A stretch of DNA of 64,000 bases from a virus: positions 45,823 through 109,822 of IMG/VR virus record IMGVR_UViG_3300020054_000866, one strand, 5' to 3'. The position numbers were made by a program, and so were the translations under genes. Shown piece after piece: positions 24,750 through 34,127 of the stretch (its first letter is position 1; every line of letters begins with the position of its first letter). The notes beneath the pieces are model-generated. The model saw only the letters and a program-made list of their open reading frames with translations, made no database searches and was not told where the DNA came from.

Positions 24750-25793
24750 TCAGGCTACTGGGTCCTCTGTTGAAGCAATGATGAAGTCGATGTCCTCATC
24801 GGCGTTGTAGTCCGTGGCTCCAGGTACGTTGTACTCAGTGGTTGAACCCTGAGAAGTAAAGTCACTGACCGCGCGGCTGTTCTTCGCGACGTCGGCTGTG
24901 CCACTGTCAGCAGTAGACGCGATATCGGACGCAGTCTTAGCGTACGTAAACGTTGTTGTCGATGGGACATCGACGATTGTAAACGTGCCGTTAAGATCTG
25001 TGTTCGTGAGACCAGCAACAACAACTGTGTCGCCAGCGGCAAAGTTATGAGCCGCCGCTGTAGTGATTGTCGCGACGTTCGACGTGAGCTCGACATTATT
25101 GACTGTCGCGCTGAGATCGCCGTGCCATGTGTAGAAGCCCTTGCGGCCAGTCGGCGCCCAGTCTGAACGAGCGTAGGCGTACGGACGCTCTGTCGCAGTT
25201 GCGAACTCCCAGCGGTCGTCGAGGCCGTCGCCGAACGCTGAGTTACCGAGACCATAGCCCTCAAACGTTGTCGCGATCATGCCGTTTTCGATGACGCGAT
25301 CGCCAGAGAGGCGAAGTCGACAGTATGGGAACACCCAATGGAAGTACGGGTTGGTCGCAGCGCGCTTGCCGTCGGCAACCGCGAATGACCAACACTCGAT
25401 CGCAACACCGAGACCGGAGGGATCGTCACCAACACCAGGAGACGCCCAGCCGATGCTCTTACGGTCGGGGCTAACAAACGTGCCGTAGTTCTTGCGAAGA
25501 AGAAGGCCGCTTGACATGAGCTGAGTCAGCTCTGGGTCTGGCTCACAGATCGCTAGCTCCATGGTGACTCTCTTCAGAGTGTCTGGGGCCTGATATGAAA
25601 CGCAGATGGTGCCGTCAGCGGACTTTTCAGTGATCTCATCGCCAGCCTCGTACTCAGGCGTAAACGACAAGCGCATAAACGCTGACGTGGTGTAGCTATC
25701 ACCATCGTTGTTTAGAAGGTTACCGGCGGCATCAAGACGCGTCACGCGAATTGACACACCCTGGATGCTCGCGGCGTAGTCTTGGGTCGCCAT
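24750..25793 (-). CDS. Major tail (tube) protein with Ig-like/beta module
   Basis: A 347-residue protein. The N-terminal ~220 residues match actinophage major tail proteins: YAASIQGVSIRVTRLDAAGN start, FMRLSFTPEYEAGDEI, NPYFHWVFPYCRLR. Residues ~229-298 hold the module shared with the flanking genes (LTSNVATITTAAAHNFAAGD ... STTTFTYAKTASD). It ends in an acidic tail. Such C-terminal beta modules often decorate the tail surface. A ggag site precedes the ATG. Its position before the connector genes, not next to the G gene, is unusual. Confidence 0.75.
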   Translation of the reverse strand: MATQDYAASIQGVSIRVTRLDAAGNLLNNDGDSYTTSAFMRLSFTPEYEAGDEITEKSADGTICVSYQAPDTLKRVTMELAICEPDPELTQLMSSGLLLRKNYGTFVSPDRKSIGWASPGVGDDPSGLGVAIECWSFAVADGKRAATNPYFHWVFPYCRLRLSGDRVIENGMIATTFEGYGLGNSAFGDGLDDRWEFATATERPYAYARSDWAPTGRKGFYTWHGDLSATVNNVELTSNVATITTAAAHNFAAGDTVVVAGLTNTDLNGTFTIVDVPSTTTFTYAKTASDIASTADSGTADVAKNSRAVSDFTSQGSTTEYNVPGATDYNADEDIDFIIASTEDPVA

Positions 25794-25836
25794 TTCTGTT
25801 TATCTCCTTCAGTGAGGCGGTGTTCTAGTTCCTATT

Positions 25837-26931
25837 TTAGACGGTCAAATCGACCTTGACTGTGTAGTGTATCGCTGGATCGAAGTAGACCGCTGCTGGG
25901 CGCAGGGCCTTGATTAGCATGTCATTTTGGTTTCCAGACACGTTATATCCCTGAGCTAATGTCTCATTGACAACTTCTGGCTTACCAAGATGAACGTCTA
26001 CACAGCCAGTGGCGAAAATCCACTTCGTAGTTGTTGATCCGACCATTTGTGCAAGCCCTGATGCAGACGTAGAGGTTACGTTCGCCGCTGTCTTAGCGTA
26101 AGTGAACGTGGTAGACGTGGGGGTACCGGTCACGGTGAACGTCCCATTGAATGTTGAATCAACACCAGAAACACTTACAGTGTCGCCGGTAGTCAAATTG
26201 TGGGTAGCAGATGTTGTCAATGTGGCAACGTTGCTAGTAAGAGCTTTGTTAGTGACTGCCACAAATGGACCGTCACCAGTGTAGCCAGAGCCAACAATCA
26301 CTGGAGTTCCGTTAACTGTCTCCAAGTGCTCTCGACCGTCGGAGTTCTTAACTCTAATAAGCGGCCCGTCGGACACTGCCTGAATTGCAACATCTCTAGA
26401 TACGTGAATCACTCCCTGCTCCCCAGCAGGCGATCCTGCCATGGCGCCCTCAAGAATAGCAATCGCGCGCCAGGCTGAGACTGGTGTCGAAGCCGATGAC
26501 CCAGCAGCAAGAGTGTACTCGCCGGCTTCTGTCAGATATTGACTAGTAGTCGAATCACTTCTTACTACGTAGCCATTCCATAGCTCTCGCTCAACAGCTT
26601 TCTGTGTAGCTGCCTCGAGCTGCTTGACAACTAACGCCATTCGATCTTCACCAGTAAGACCAAATGTAGATCTTGAGTCTTCTACTTCGATGAAGAATGG
26701 CTTGACTTCAACATACTGCGCCAGCCCAGTGCCGTTGAAAATCTCGTGCGCTGACGTGCCGGTGTCCTCGAGAAGGCGAACGGTCGGCTCAGAATCGTAT
26801 TCGAAAGAGAATCCACGAATCCAGCGCTCGTCGTACGCCCTTGCGGTGTGAGACATCACACGGGCGACGCTGAGAATACCAAAGACAGATGGCTTTAACT
26901 CCGATGCAGGGTATACACCGCGAAATGCCAT
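25837..26931 (-). CDS. Second HK97-fold capsid-like protein with beta module
   Basis: A 364-residue protein. YVEVKPFFIEVEDSRSTFG, followed by a long helix (RMALVVKQLEAATQKAVE) and SAWRAIAILEGAMAG ... GVIHVSRDVAIQAV, looks like the E-loop, spine helix and P-domain of HK97-type capsid proteins. Residues ~223-292 hold the shared beta module (LTSNVATLTTSATHNLTTGD ... TFTYAKTAANV), and the last ~60 residues return to the capsid-like fold. It could be a minor capsid or pentamer protein, or an encapsulin-like decoration. It lies directly after the major capsid gene with a strong aaaggag site. Fold call is inference. Confidence 0.5.
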   Translation of the reverse strand: MAFRGVYPASELKPSVFGILSVARVMSHTARAYDERWIRGFSFEYDSEPTVRLLEDTGTSAHEIFNGTGLAQYVEVKPFFIEVEDSRSTFGLTGEDRMALVVKQLEAATQKAVERELWNGYVVRSDSTTSQYLTEAGEYTLAAGSSASTPVSAWRAIAILEGAMAGSPAGEQGVIHVSRDVAIQAVSDGPLIRVKNSDGREHLETVNGTPVIVGSGYTGDGPFVAVTNKALTSNVATLTTSATHNLTTGDTVSVSGVDSTFNGTFTVTGTPTSTTFTYAKTAANVTSTSASGLAQMVGSTTTKWIFATGCVDVHLGKPEVVNETLAQGYNVSGNQNDMLIKALRPAAVYFDPAIHYTVKVDLTV

Positions 26932-26999
26932 TTTATTCTCCTTTGGTCCTCAACGCCGCCCGTGGATGTACTACTTATTTCTTGTGACTATTACTGGGA

Positions 27000-29033
27000 T
27001 CAGTACTCGATCGCAGCAGCCGCGGCGCCGCCAGTCGTGTCACGGAGGGCCGCAGCCACACCGTTGACCGAGATGGTGGATGTCACGACGAGCGACTCAA
27101 TACCAACCTTAGCAACACCCTCGAAGGTCTCAACGAACATCTTGTAGTCGTTGGTGCCAACCAGTGTAGAGTCACGGATGATTCCGAGGTCCAGCGTGCC
27201 GCCGTCGAGGAACAGGAACGTTCCCTCGGCGAACAAGTACCAGGTGAAGGTGTCGCCGAACTCGTTCAGCGCGCCTGCGCTCTGGGCGCCAGCAACGTTG
27301 AGGTCATGTGAGTACGTGACGTTGACGTTGCGAGCCGCGAGGTAGCCGTCGATCTCACCGGCAGCCGCCATGGTGTCGTCACCAGGCATCGCAAGTGTGA
27401 GGTCGGCAACCATAGCGTCCTTGATCCAGTGAGGAGCAACGACGCGGAGCTGCGCGCTTGAGTCGAGACGGTGACGGCTGCGGTATAGAGCCGCGGCGCG
27501 ACCGACCTGAACTAGGAAGTCACGAGCCACGCCGATGAGGCTGGTGGACGTGACCGCTGTTGAACCGCTGGTGAGCTTACCGAGCAGGTACTGCTCAGCC
27601 TCACGGGCGTGCTGAATCAGAGCGAGCTCGTTGTGACGAGCGACGAGCTCTGGGTACGCACGTGTCATGAGATTGCCGAACTGGAGCTGCAGGGTCACAG
27701 CGTCGGTAGCGACGGTGGTCTCTGTAGCCGCAGTGACGGTGAGGCTGTCCTTAGTGGAGGAAGCCGCGATGTCATCAGCGTTTGTCCAGACACCGACAGC
27801 GTTCGCGTGATCAGCGAGCACCGGCGGGACGATGTAGCGAATGCCGCCACGATCGGCCTGGAAACGAGGCAGCGAGTCACGGACCGGACGATCGCCAACA
27901 CCGAATCCGAAGATGTCGTACTTGACCTCGAACGGGGTGCTGTGACCACCAGAAGCGACGAGAGCCTCTGGGCCGGACACTTCCTTGATCTTCGTGATGT
28001 TGCTGTCAACGTCCTGACCGAGCACGCGGGACTCCGGGTACTTGGTTGTGAATGAAGCAACGATGTGCTGCTCGCCGTCGCCACCCTTAACACGGCGAAG
28101 ACCGTGCAGACGGGAGACGAACGCCTCAGCGACCTCGTTGACGTTGCTAAGTGTCGCGCCGGCCGTGTAGCCAGGGATGTCAGCGCCAGCGGTGATCACC
28201 ACTGGAGCCGCAGCCTCGGTCTGTACGGGACGACGGTCTTCTGGAGCCTGGACTTCTACATCCATGCCCTCATCTGCGGCGGCAGTCATTGGTGCCTCCT
28301 GACCTTCCTGCTCTTCCTGAGCGATTTCAATGTTTTCTGATTGGAGTTCAGCAGCTGTCTCGGTCTCCTCAACAGCAACTTCTTCAGTCTGGAGTTCAGC
28401 AGCTGTCTCGGTCTCCTCAACAGCAACTTCTTCAGTCTGGAGTTCAGCCTCGGGCGCCTCTTCAGCAACCTCTTCCTCAACGGCAAGCTCGGCCTCTGGC
28501 TCAACCTCAGCGGCAGCTTCGTCAGGGGCCGCAGCCTCTTCCTCAGCGTCTTCCTCTGGGTCGCCAGCGGCAACTACCGCCTCGTCAGAAGCAGCCTCTT
28601 CGGCAGCCTCGGCAACTTGTTCATCTTGTGTGGTCGAAAGCTCAGCCTCTACCTCAGTGTCAGTTGAAGCGACAGACATTGACTTCTCCTCTTCTTTCTC
28701 TTCCTCGGGCATGTCTGGAGTTTCCTCCATGTCCGATTCTGGAGCTTCAGCGGTGTCATCCATGTCACCCTCTCCATCCTTCATGCCCTTGACACGGTAT
28801 GCGGCCTCGGCGGCGCGTGCAGCGAGCTCTTCAGCAAGTGCAGTGCGACGCTTCGACTCATCGCGAACGGTGTCAAGCATGTCGGCGAGAGTTGTCATCT
28901 TCTCTACTGACTCTGGAGTAGGATCTTCACCCTCGACCGCTTCAAACTCGCCTACAATTGCATCCTGAAGCTCGATTACTTGATCATCGGTCAGTTCAGC
29001 AATCGTGTCGAGCATTTGCTTGATACGGTCCAC
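27000..29033 (-). CDS. Major capsid protein with N-terminal scaffold (delta) domain
   Basis: A 677-residue protein starting at GTG behind ggaggag. Residues ~1-260 are acidic and helical (opening MDRIKQMLDTIAELTD), with long Glu/Ala runs, the fused scaffolding domain removed on maturation. The HK97-type capsid body begins near residue 285 (ADIPGYTAGATLSNVNEVAE), with FEVKYDIFGFGVGDRPVRD and a C-terminal YKMFVETFEGVAKVGIES. The gene has its own promoter-like region with a palindrome. A perfect 48-bp tandem duplication lies in the scaffold part. Its protease is encoded two genes upstream. Confidence 0.88.
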   Translation of the reverse strand: MDRIKQMLDTIAELTDDQVIELQDAIVGEFEAVEGEDPTPESVEKMTTLADMLDTVRDESKRRTALAEELAARAAEAAYRVKGMKDGEGDMDDTAEAPESDMEETPDMPEEEKEEEKSMSVASTDTEVEAELSTTQDEQVAEAAEEAASDEAVVAAGDPEEDAEEEAAAPDEAAAEVEPEAELAVEEEVAEEAPEAELQTEEVAVEETETAAELQTEEVAVEETETAAELQSENIEIAQEEQEGQEAPMTAAADEGMDVEVQAPEDRRPVQTEAAAPVVITAGADIPGYTAGATLSNVNEVAEAFVSRLHGLRRVKGGDGEQHIVASFTTKYPESRVLGQDVDSNITKIKEVSGPEALVASGGHSTPFEVKYDIFGFGVGDRPVRDSLPRFQADRGGIRYIVPPVLADHANAVGVWTNADDIAASSTKDSLTVTAATETTVATDAVTLQLQFGNLMTRAYPELVARHNELALIQHAREAEQYLLGKLTSGSTAVTSTSLIGVARDFLVQVGRAAALYRSRHRLDSSAQLRVVAPHWIKDAMVADLTLAMPGDDTMAAAGEIDGYLAARNVNVTYSHDLNVAGAQSAGALNEFGDTFTWYLFAEGTFLFLDGGTLDLGIIRDSTLVGTNDYKMFVETFEGVAKVGIESLVVTSTISVNGVAAALRDTTGGAAAAAIEY
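28342..28437 (-). repeat. Perfect 48-bp tandem duplication in the capsid scaffold domain
   Basis: Two identical 48-nt units (28342-28389 and 28390-28437) each encode the same 16 residues, AELQTEEVAVEETETA, and a partial third copy follows. Identity at DNA level, including third codon positions, points to recent duplication by slippage. Confidence 0.95.
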
Positions 29034-29056
29034 TGTCCCTCCTCCGGGCCAGTCAC

Positions 29057-29079
29057 GGCAACATCACTATAATGTTGCC
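29057..29079 (-). promoter_or_regulatory. Perfect inverted repeat enclosing a -10-like hexamer upstream of the capsid gene
   Basis: Arms ggcaacat and atgttgcc (8 bp, perfect) flank a 7-nt centre, cactata, which on the minus strand reads TATAGTG. This could be a promoter inside an operator, or an mRNA hairpin just upstream of the GTG at 29033. A second -10-like element, TGTTACAAT, lies at 29142-29150. Confidence 0.5.
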
Positions 29080-29155
29080 TCGGGTTTCTGTCCAAGGGAG
29101 GGACTCAAGCCATGGAAGGCAGAGGCACTCTCCTAGAAAACATTGTAACATATAA

Positions 29156-29719
29156 CTAGGTTAGTAGGCGCAGAAGAGTGCTCATTTCAGAAGAAACTTC
29201 CCCCTGAGAAAAGACGTCACTTCCAGACATATATCCTTTAAGTTTCTTTGTTGGCTCTTCTGCATCTTCGGCGCCGATCTTCTCTTCTACTCTGCTGATC
29301 ATGTCTTTGACAAGATCTCGCAGTACTGGCGGAAGATCACTGAACTTAACTTTCTCGACTTCCTCGCCGAACGGCAGCGGAAGATTCGCCATGACTTCTC
29401 CTAGAAGTCTAGCCGATTCCCTAACGTTTTCAAGGGATGTGGCGTTTAATGCGCCTTCATCAAGTCTCGTTAGTAGCGTTTGCAGTTTCGCGGCGCTTGC
29501 CGCGGCAGCAGCGTAGTTTCCAGCACTATCGAGGTTCTCAAGCTCCTCAACACGTTCTACAGCGCGTTGAAGACCTGACGTACCGAGGTTCTCTTTGATC
29601 CTAGCGAGAACAACACGAAACTTACCCTTTGCGTCTCGTGGTTGATCGACTCCCGAGGTATAGATAGTGTTTTCGCGGTCATATTTTGCCGCAGCAGAAA
29701 CTGCTTTTACACCCGTCAT
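29156..29719 (-). CDS. Head-assembly protein of unknown function
   Basis: A 187-residue, mostly helical protein. It begins with a loop carrying DQPRDAKGKFRVV, the 'RDxxG+F' mini-motif also present in the giant protein and the protease polyprotein. A long helical region follows (LARIKENLGTSGLQRAVERV onward). It is the gene directly before the major capsid protein, where scaffold or decoration proteins sit. The ATG overlaps the upstream stop (ATGA). Confidence 0.65.
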   Translation of the reverse strand: MTGVKAVSAAAKYDRENTIYTSGVDQPRDAKGKFRVVLARIKENLGTSGLQRAVERVEELENLDSAGNYAAAAASAAKLQTLLTRLDEGALNATSLENVRESARLLGEVMANLPLPFGEEVEKVKFSDLPPVLRDLVKDMISRVEEKIGAEDAEEPTKKLKGYMSGSDVFSQGEVSSEMSTLLRLLT

Positions 29720-30003
29720 TCTGAGGTCTTACCTTTCACTACACCGTCGGGAATTAGGGCAAATCTGCAATATCCCATGGGTTCGACTTCCGCTGAGATG
29801 ATTTTGCACTCAGTGCCTCCCGCGTAGAGAATACAGTTTTGGCAGGTGACGCCAATTTCAGCATTCTCATTTTCAGCCGCAGTTTCGTATCCAGCCCAGA
29901 CACCGGTATCATCTTCGTTGAACTTGCCGTACTTCTGAGTTATCGCAATTAGCGCGTCAGCAAGCTCTTGCTCTTCTGCAATGATTTTGCCAACGGCAAT
30001 CAC
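29716..30003 (-). CDS. Small Cys-containing head-region protein
   Basis: A 95-residue protein with an N-terminal helix (VGKIIAEEQELADALIA) and a Cys motif CQNCILYAGGTECKI ... GYCRF. The spacing (CxxC, then C, then G-x-C) parallels the motif in the larger protein at 34124, so both may bind a metal or iron-sulfur cluster. The GTG start overlaps the polyprotein stop (GTGA). Confidence 0.6.
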   Translation of the reverse strand: MIAVGKIIAEEQELADALIAITQKYGKFNEDDTGVWAGYETAAENENAEIGVTCQNCILYAGGTECKIISAEVEPMGYCRFALIPDGVVKGKTSE

Positions 30004-33000
30004 TGCATCGGCGGCGCTTTTGGGTCAGCATCACCACTCTCAACGGCAGCACGAATCGTAAGGCTCTGCACTCTTGCCTTGATGCCATCAACAACGTCGT
30101 CGTCTACGAGACCTGCGTTCTTCCACTTCTCTGGGATAAGGTCAGCTCGCTTGAGAGAACGCGCGCGCTTCATAATGTGACGGCGCACCGCGGCTCGCTT
30201 GCTCGGCTTTGAGCGTCCGTACGCTTGAATCGCGTCCTTGAGCTCCTCGATATTTCTGATCGGGTACGAACCGTCCGGAAGAGCCTTACCCTCTTTAGCA
30301 AGCTTTTCGCGCGTCTTGGTCGAGATGTATCCGAGCTCATCGTACGCGAACGTGCTACGCACCCTGTTAGAAAGCTCTTCGGCCTTAGACTTAGTATCTT
30401 CACTAACTACCGAGAGTTTTTCAAGAGCGTCAAGTCTCTTCTTCATGTCCTGAAGAGGGTCGCTCTTCATTCTCGCCAGTGTAGACGCACCGGCAGCAAC
30501 AAGAGCGTATACCTGGCCACTCGCTACTCGAGCTCTAGCGATTGGGAAGCCGGGGACGTTGACCTGACACACGGCGACGAGCTCTAGCGAACCACCAATA
30601 GGCCGCCAGTCACCGGACGGCGCAGAAGCGCGAAGAGCTCTGATCTGCTCAGGCGTGGCTGTAGTGCGAAGAGAGCCAGCTACCCAGATGCCATATGAAT
30701 CTTCCCCAGCGTGCACGTCGGCGATGGCAGAGCCAGTGTCGTCGTAGTGACGTGCTGCGTCTGAAGCGCTAGCCTCGAGAGGCGCGTGACCGCCGGCGAG
30801 AGTTAACTGCCCGACTGGGTAGTCGTTGCCGTCATCTGCTCGGAGAACTCCTGTATGGAAGTACGAGTACTTGCTCTTGCTTCTCGGTGGCTTTGTCCCG
30901 TACGCCATTCCGATGTGATCAACGTGCCATGCAGCGATATGGCCGTACACTTGACCCTCGTCTGTCACTGTAAGCGGCGTCGCCTTAGTGAGCTTGGGGT
31001 TCTGGAACCATTCGGCGGGCGGAACAATAGGTATCGAGCCAGCAACCATGCCACAGGCGACTAGCGCCTGTGCGTCAAGATCGTTGAGGTCCTCGACGTA
31101 GATTCCGTCAGGGGTGACTTCCATTTCTTCCTCCTGAGACTGAAGATCTTCGCTATCTTCGTCTTCTATGTAGATCCTGCATTCCTGGAACGCTGGCTTA
31201 GGTACTATTGTAACTGCCATTACTCGGGCCTTATCGACCTCGATTTTCCCTCCGCCGATCTTCTTGACCTTTTTCTTGACCTCTTCAAGAAGCTCTTCCG
31301 CTTTTTCATCAGAGTCGTCGCCAAGAATTTCGTCGTCGTCATCATCACTTTCGCTGGCCTCGAACATGTCCAGGTCCGCCGATACTCCTCGGATGAATCC
31401 GTTTTTCACAAGACGCTCTGCCTCGGCGCCGTACGCGCCCGTGTCGAAGACGCCATACGCGTTTCCGATCCCGTCATCAGTTCGCTCCATGTGATCAATT
31501 CGACCAACAACAACAGATCCGTTGTGCCCATCGCCTGTCTTGATCTGCCACAGAAGCGGCAGCGGGAGCTCACGGAGAGTGATCGCGCCTTTCTTAAAGA
31601 CTCTTCCGTCTCCGGTTTCTGCACCTTCTGGGATTACGAGAGGGATCTTGAACTTACACCCGCCGTAAGAATTCTTATAGCCTCCGGCGACAAGAACTCT
31701 GCTCTTCGCGTCAGCGACTTTTGCTCGTAGAATGCTTGTCTCGATGATCTGCTCTTCAGAAAGAACATCGTACAGATCTTCAGCGCTTCCGCGAACGCTC
31801 TTCTTCTTCTTTCCAACGTTGTACTTACTGCCAGGCCAGACTCCAGTCATCTCCTTGTGACGAAGTGAGCAGTAGCCTTTCGCGCGAGGGCCCATGTACT
31901 TACGTAGATGGCGGTAGCAACGTGTCCAATCGCCTGGAGTGTTCCAGCGAATCTTAAGAGCGCCGCGGCCAATTGTCCAATATCTTCTGAGCTTCTCAGC
32001 TTTGCCGCGATTTCTATCAAGGCCGCCGGCAGCCATCAGGGTGTTCAACGGCTCAACACCGTACATCTCAAGGAGACGTCTCTCATTTTCATCAAACACG
32101 TAGACGTAGTTCCCAGACGCCGTCATCGTTTGATCGACCTGGGCCAAAACGTCATCGTAGACCTCGCCTGTAAGAGCGACTACAGGCGGAGGTGTTGCTG
32201 ATGTTAGGTCAGCAAGAATCTGCTCGTCCTTAACCCATTCACCGTCTTCGCGAATAAACGTTGTCGGTGATGTCGATGTAGACGACGCTGGAACTACGCT
32301 TACAAGATCCATGACCGCTTGCGGATCATCAGGTGAGACTATAGCGACGTACATTGGCTCGACGTCGCTTGTCTCTGGTGTAAGCTCTTCACCAGGCTTA
32401 GACGGTTCAACGGTGTTTTCGTTGATGTCGTACGCGGTAGACGTTATTGGACTGTACCAAATCTTACTTTCTTTTGGCTTCTTTTTAAAGTAGTCCTGAA
32501 GAAGCGGATGATGCTCTGCTCTTTTAGTGAACAGCTCTTCTCCGCTCTCTCTTTCCATGTTGCGAATGTAGTCGGACTTTTGATACTCCGGCGCGCGATC
32601 GCCAGCAGGTTGAATTTTCTGCCCACGGACACGCTTATCTTGTAGATCGGCCCCGCCGCTGCGCTGCTCCATTACCCACGCTGGATAATTATTGACAATT
32701 TTTTGTAGGTCCTCAGAGCGTAGTGCTGGTAGACCGCCAGGAATTGCTGCCTTTGGTCTGTCAATCGGCGCGCGTGGCTCGCCAAGAATTCCTCGAGTAT
32801 CGAGCGGCATCCCAGGTGTATCGGTGAGAGGGCCAGTCTGCATCGCCGGCTGTGTACCCTCCGCCTGGACCCTGTTCGCACGAACTGTCTGACTTGAGCC
32901 ATCGTCCATCTTCAGAGTGACGCTCTGAGTGTCTGGGTCAATCCCGCTAATCGAGCCGGACTTCGACGCATCGCCGTCAACTACAACTCGCCCACCCATC

Positions 33001-34127
33001 TTAGCGAAGCGGCCGCTTTTGTCGCGAACTTGCTTTCGTGCCTTTGCTGATCGCTCCTCGGGAGTATATTCGCCGTCAGCGTCACTCTCTTCTCCGGCGG
33101 CGGTGAGCACTGAGTCGATCTCGCCCCAGTCAATTTGATCAGCGGCCGCAGCAGCAAGCTCGGCTTCTTCCTCATTGAGTGAGTAGACAGACACGCTTGT
33201 GAACGGGCGCTCCTGAAGGTGCGCGGAAATAATCAACGCGGTTTGCGGATCAATAAGAATGTGGCGCTTTTCTACGACATCATACGGATCGTCAAGAGAC
33301 CGATCGTACGTGTAGATATCGCTGTCGACGTGACCGAGATCGTCCCAGTCACCATCGTCCCAAACGTAGATAACCTCATCGAGACCGAGCATGTAGAGAC
33401 GATCAATTCCGCTGCCGTCAAGACGAACACGAGCGATGAACTCTGGGCAATCGCCGTCACTAATGTTTTGTGCAAGATCAAAGACATCAATGGCAGGCTT
33501 AGCGTATCTACTAATTGACATTGACTCTTGGTCGCTGTACTCTTCGTACGGGTCTACGACCGTCTCGCCGCTGGCAGTCTTCGCCTTCTTATTTTCACGC
33601 TCAACGATGTTTTTGGCCCAGCGCCACGCCGAATCTCCACCCCATAGCGCCCAGGCAATTCTTCCATTCGACGGGTAGCCATCTTCTCCAGGGTCGTAGC
33701 CTTTTGCCTTCTTATCAATCTCGTGACGAGGAAAGTACTTAGCGATATGGCGAACCTTTTTAATTCCAATTTGCCCGCCGGCGGCTAAAGTTCTTGCCGT
33801 GCTGATGCCGACCGGCGTCCCGCCTCTTTTGTACTCTTTTCTCCACTCAAGAGCCTTCTTTGCTTCAGCCTGTACACCCTTTGGGATAGTGTACATTCTG
33901 GCAGAAGCAGTCAACGCAACGACACGAAGGTCGGAGAGAGCGGCAGATGCAAGCTCGTGCATTACGTCGGAGGGCTCACTATCGCACGGCCCCCAAGGCA
34001 TTAGATACGACATCTCCGAAAGCATTCCGGAGTCTTCTACCATATTAGTTTCGGAGTTTACAACTACGCCCCTAGAGCCGTCTGTAAAGAGAACCAGATT
34101 CTCTGACTCGCCATGAACGGTGATCAT
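30000..34127 (-). CDS. Capsid maturation protease within a 1375-residue multidomain polyprotein
   Basis: Domains by eye: (a) ~75-185, a phage module with IPKGVQAEAKKALEWRKEY and GRIAWALWGGDSAWRWA; (b) ~365, the RDKSGRFAKMGG mini-motif; (c) ~715-780, KIRWNTPGDWTRCYRHLRKY and KGYCSLRHKEMTGVWPGS; (d) ~825-985, an HK97-type prohead protease with GHNGSVVVGRIDHME and GFIRGVSADLDM, where His and Ser would be catalytic; (e) ~1055-1220, a module with YGHIAAWHVDHIG and GIWVAGSLR; (f) ~1290-1360, LPDGSYPIRNIEELKDAI. Prohead proteases are usually 200-300 residues, so this is a large fusion that may process itself. ATGA overlaps link it to both neighbours. Confidence 0.75.
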   Translation of the reverse strand: MITVHGESENLVLFTDGSRGVVVNSETNMVEDSGMLSEMSYLMPWGPCDSEPSDVMHELASAALSDLRVVALTASARMYTIPKGVQAEAKKALEWRKEYKRGGTPVGISTARTLAAGGQIGIKKVRHIAKYFPRHEIDKKAKGYDPGEDGYPSNGRIAWALWGGDSAWRWAKNIVERENKKAKTASGETVVDPYEEYSDQESMSISRYAKPAIDVFDLAQNISDGDCPEFIARVRLDGSGIDRLYMLGLDEVIYVWDDGDWDDLGHVDSDIYTYDRSLDDPYDVVEKRHILIDPQTALIISAHLQERPFTSVSVYSLNEEEAELAAAAADQIDWGEIDSVLTAAGEESDADGEYTPEERSAKARKQVRDKSGRFAKMGGRVVVDGDASKSGSISGIDPDTQSVTLKMDDGSSQTVRANRVQAEGTQPAMQTGPLTDTPGMPLDTRGILGEPRAPIDRPKAAIPGGLPALRSEDLQKIVNNYPAWVMEQRSGGADLQDKRVRGQKIQPAGDRAPEYQKSDYIRNMERESGEELFTKRAEHHPLLQDYFKKKPKESKIWYSPITSTAYDINENTVEPSKPGEELTPETSDVEPMYVAIVSPDDPQAVMDLVSVVPASSTSTSPTTFIREDGEWVKDEQILADLTSATPPPVVALTGEVYDDVLAQVDQTMTASGNYVYVFDENERRLLEMYGVEPLNTLMAAGGLDRNRGKAEKLRRYWTIGRGALKIRWNTPGDWTRCYRHLRKYMGPRAKGYCSLRHKEMTGVWPGSKYNVGKKKKSVRGSAEDLYDVLSEEQIIETSILRAKVADAKSRVLVAGGYKNSYGGCKFKIPLVIPEGAETGDGRVFKKGAITLRELPLPLLWQIKTGDGHNGSVVVGRIDHMERTDDGIGNAYGVFDTGAYGAEAERLVKNGFIRGVSADLDMFEASESDDDDDEILGDDSDEKAEELLEEVKKKVKKIGGGKIEVDKARVMAVTIVPKPAFQECRIYIEDEDSEDLQSQEEEMEVTPDGIYVEDLNDLDAQALVACGMVAGSIPIVPPAEWFQNPKLTKATPLTVTDEGQVYGHIAAWHVDHIGMAYGTKPPRSKSKYSYFHTGVLRADDGNDYPVGQLTLAGGHAPLEASASDAARHYDDTGSAIADVHAGEDSYGIWVAGSLRTTATPEQIRALRASAPSGDWRPIGGSLELVAVCQVNVPGFPIARARVASGQVYALVAAGASTLARMKSDPLQDMKKRLDALEKLSVVSEDTKSKAEELSNRVRSTFAYDELGYISTKTREKLAKEGKALPDGSYPIRNIEELKDAIQAYGRSKPSKRAAVRRHIMKRARSLKRADLIPEKWKNAGLVDDDVVDGIKARVQSLTIRAAVESGDADPKAPPMQ

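Noticed and set aside
28330-28968. Long plus-strand open frame opposite the capsid scaffold (Ser/Ala-rich)
   Set aside because: It is the antisense of the Glu/Ala-rich scaffold domain, whose codons give few stops on the other strand. There is no ribosome site and composition is low complexity.
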